Below the pieces are notes generated by a model, which saw only the letters and a list, made by a program, of their open reading frames with translations, was not told the DNA's origin and made no database searches. From Formicarius rufipectus (Eukaryota > Chordata > Aves > Passeriformes > Formicariidae), in assembly GCA_013399695.1 (NCBI GenBank), contig VXAU01001341.1, positions 132,689-196,688 of the forward strand: DNA of 64,000 nt, given 5' to 3'. A program made the translations under genes and the position numbers. Position 1 is the first letter of the stretch. Every line of letters begins with the position of its first letter. Below are positions 61,546-64,000 of the stretch, one piece after another.

Positions 61546-61784
61546 AATTTGATACCATCAAAATTTCTGGAAATATCTATAATTTTTAACTCTAAAGTTG
61601 TTAATTCAAAGTAGTACATTGTGCTCATCTTTCTGTAGGCAAATGAGTCATATTTCAGGATAGTCTACTCTCTTATTCCTTCAGTGGTATCTGGCCCATA
61701 GAGGTGATGCCTTGTGACAGATAGATGTTGTACCAGTGGAGCAAAACAAAGTTGCCTCTTGTGTCTGCAAACAACCACACATTT
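61546..61784. other. Spacer, nothing recognised
   Basis: Short unique-looking stretch between the old CR1 fragment and the SINE. Confidence 0.5.
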
Positions 61785-61802
61785 ACAGCTGGATGTGGGC
61801 GT

Positions 61803-61813
61803 TGGTGGAATGG
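61803..61813 (+). promoter_or_regulatory. RNA polymerase III A box of the SINE
   Basis: TGGTGGAATGG matches the A-box consensus at 9 of 11 positions and lies 55 bases ahead of the B box, a spacing expected for type II tRNAs. Confidence 0.6.
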
Positions 61814-61857
61814 TGTCAGTCACTGTCTCTGGAGCCGGCTCCTCCTCTGAGGACGCC

Positions 61858-61868
61858 GGTTTGAATCC
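61858..61868 (+). promoter_or_regulatory. RNA polymerase III B box of the SINE
   Basis: GGTTTGAATCC differs from the consensus GGTTCGANNCC at one position, a C-to-T change at a former CpG. Confidence 0.75.
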
Positions 61869-62033
61869 CGAGGAACTCGCTGTCACCGTCCGAGTGTGCT
61901 CGGCCGTGGCAAGATGAACCTCAGGAGTAAAGGGGGTGGGGCCAGTTCTGCACACACTGTGCCTCACCTAAAAAATCCATTGTGCAGGCTTATCCCAAAA
62001 ATGAAGTCTAGCCAACAACAACAACAGCTGGAT

Positions 62034-64000
62034 AATATCACATCCACTTTGGAGAAGAAATGAAGTGACATCTGCTACGTCTGAGGATAGCAGAACACTA
62101 AGAAGCAATGAATTTTATGTTTGTATGGGCTGGTAAGAGAGAAGTAGAAGATGACATTGACTATAGGAATTGCTGAACTCCCTTGAATAAATGTAAGCCT
62201 GTATATAAAGTAGGACCTGCTTATGGACAGCTGCTTTCACTTCTAAAGAAAAAACAAATACATTTTTTCAGTGAGAATATTTGGGGATGTAGCTGATAAT
62301 ACCCTTCAGTTACCAATGGACTCATGTATTATTTTCTATTGGCAATATTTTCATACTGCCAAAAATATTGTTTGCAAGTTTTATAACATACAGATTTAGA
62401 ACAGGTAATTGTTGGCACTTTGACCTGCTAAACACATTAGCCCTTGACTGTAGAGGAGAATAGAGTGTAAAAAAAATAAGTGTGATGCTTCTAATAGTGG
62501 GTGGATGACAGTGTTAATTCTGAAACCAAACTTTAGTACATGATGTAAGAGAACTAGTACGTTGGGAGATCATTCCAAACCAGCCAGAAAAAAGTACTAC
62601 TTAGTCCTTTTGCATAGTCTATTTTTTAAGGATGCTATGTTAATGGGGCAAGAGTGAGGAGAAAGCATGGAAAACATGAAAAAAATCCCTACACAGGGAA
62701 TAAAAATATAGAATATTCATGCTTTTGTTTCACTGAAAGACTGTTTCTTTTCTTCTTTTCCTCCCAAAATTGACAAAAGGATTTTCAAGATGCCTTTCAA
62801 GTTTCCAATGATCTTCCACTTGCAAAGAAATACAGTTGTATTCTTTCTCAGACCCATTCAGGAAATACACTGATGTCAGACAAGTATTCAATCACTATTT
62901 GTATTGTTTACCTAAGACATGTAAACATTTTACAGTTATCTAGTCTTCAGAATTATGTATGTTGGCTTTCAATACAACTAGTTCCTTTAAGCAGTATTAG
63001 AATACTAATTTTGTGTAACAGGAGATACACTGATTAATGTGTTTGTCTATCTCATGTATTGAGCCATTGTTGTAGCTGCCTTTATAACATAAAATTTGTG
63101 GTATAATTAGTGAATTTAGCAAACAGTAAATTTATTTTACCAAATTTAATTTAGTGATTGGTTATTGAATTTAAAAAACTGGTATTCTCATGATCAGCTG
63201 ACACAACAAGTAGCTGAGATTGTGAGACCCTTACTTAGTATTTGTATGGTTGTCAGTAAGTAAAACAAAATGGAACATTGCATCTGCTCGGCTTTACAGT
63301 TTTGATGGATTTTGTAAATGCTATAGGCAGAACCCTAATGGTTTTTATGATTACTGAAAAGTAGAAGGGCAGAAAAGCAGCTACTCCTTGTAACCAAGAG
63401 GGGTGAAAAAGGTGGCATATAAATTGATTATTTGTGTGGGCTGTAGTTAGTATGCAGCCTCATAAAGCCAAATCTGTGGAGAAACATCAGCAGGGTATGA
63501 AGTCCTGGCTAATTAGGAAGGGGTTATAATAGTGCAGCTTGCTTTGGAACGAAGGGGGTAAAAATAGCTTGGAGTATATTTTATTAGGTAACAACAGAAG
63601 ACCGTTGAATTTTCATGACTAGCTTTATACTTTCTTAGACAAGATTTGGTTAAAATAGCATAATTTGCAGTTTCTGTTGGTTTGGGCTTATTCCCCTTCT
63701 CTCATCTATTGCAGAAAAACACATTTATATGTCCTAACAGTATTGCAGGTTTTTTCCTTGTTTTTTTATTGCCATGACTGTTATTTGAGTTTGTTTGTGA
63801 CATTTGCTTAGAAAAATCTTGTCATCAGGTTGTTTGTTTTGATTGTGAATATCAAAGACCTGAAAAGAAGAACTTCATCTGTAAAGATATCAGCAGACAA
63901 TTGGGTTTTTTGTGATGCAGACAAGGTCTGAAGAATAGACTGCTTTTAAAAACATAATCACTGTAGATGTGTTTTGCTTTGGGTACAGACATTTGGATGA
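62034..64000. other. AT-rich sequence, nothing recognised
   Basis: Unique-looking to the window edge. No supported gene, LTR or LINE fragment. Confidence 0.45.

Larger units (their letters stand above)
61795..62023 (+). mobile_element. tRNA-derived SINE with (CAA)n tail and target duplication
   Basis: A 229-bp element flanked by an exact 10-bp direct repeat ACAGCTGGAT (61785-61794 and 62024-62033). The head (about 61795-61876) resembles a tRNA gene. An A-box-like TGGTGGAATGG lies at 61803-61813 and a B box GGTTTGAATCC at 61858-61868. Between them is a small hairpin with a 5-bp stem, TCCTC...GAGGA (61840-61853), placed like the long variable arm of a type II tRNA (Leu or Ser). The body ends in about four CAA units. 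CR1-mobilised SINEs end in a CR1-like octamer tail, which is absent here. The CAA tail instead suggests mobilisation by an RTE-type LINE (inference). It is not a functional tRNA: the arms do not pair properly. Confidence 0.8.

Noticed and set aside
61795..61876. Possible functional tRNA gene
   Set aside because: A and B boxes are present, but the T stem and acceptor do not pair properly, and the flanking duplication and CAA tail identify a SINE.
1..64000. CRISPR array, operon, IS element or other prokaryotic system
   Set aside because: No regularly spaced repeats, no dense coding and no ribosome-binding-site pattern. CR1, LTR and SINE content marks a vertebrate genome.

Overview
This window looks like a gene desert, or the inside of a very long intron, from a bird nuclear genome. 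The sequence is AT-rich. It has no rRNA, no intact tRNA gene, no CRISPR array and no recognisable cellular coding exon. The only reading frames with recognisable protein homology are decayed reverse transcriptases. The avian assignment rests on many fragments of CR1 non-LTR retrotransposons, two of them ending in typical CR1 3' tails, on LTRs of avian-ERV style, and on abundant T/G-rich simple tracts. A second non-LTR family, RTE-like, is also present. From established knowledge, RTE-type LINEs (AviRTE) occur in only some bird lineages, including suboscine passerines, parrots, hummingbirds and tinamous, which narrows the host if the assignment holds.

Layout. Positions 1-600 are a GC-richer segment of unknown nature. 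Positions 1484-4796 form a compound repeat block. It holds an antisense RTE-like reverse-transcriptase fragment whose C-terminal piece is inverted, then a sense CR1 fragment split by a ~540 bp insertion. From 4797 to about 28500 the sequence is mostly unique. Exceptions are a CR1 fragment (15172-15640), simple tracts, a possible antisense LTR (21779-22219) and a GC-rich patch with a near-perfect palindrome (25501-25975).

Positions 28545-29493 are a CR1 copy with an intact 3' end. Positions 29946-30773 are a well-supported solo LTR with a GTGGG target duplication. Positions 31725-32276 are an internally deleted CR1. Positions 34409-35064 are a second likely solo LTR with CTAC flanks. Weaker antisense CR1 fragments lie at 36083-36300, 41925-41990 and 61262-61545. 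Positions 61795-62023 are a complete tRNA-derived SINE with a (CAA)n tail and a 10-bp target duplication.

No genes cooperate here. The most informative content is the mobile-element record: RTE-like and SINE insertions beside older CR1 copies, two or three solo LTRs, and several rearranged copies (an inversion, an internal deletion and a nested insertion). All family names come from recognising motifs by eye, so a repeat-library search should confirm them.
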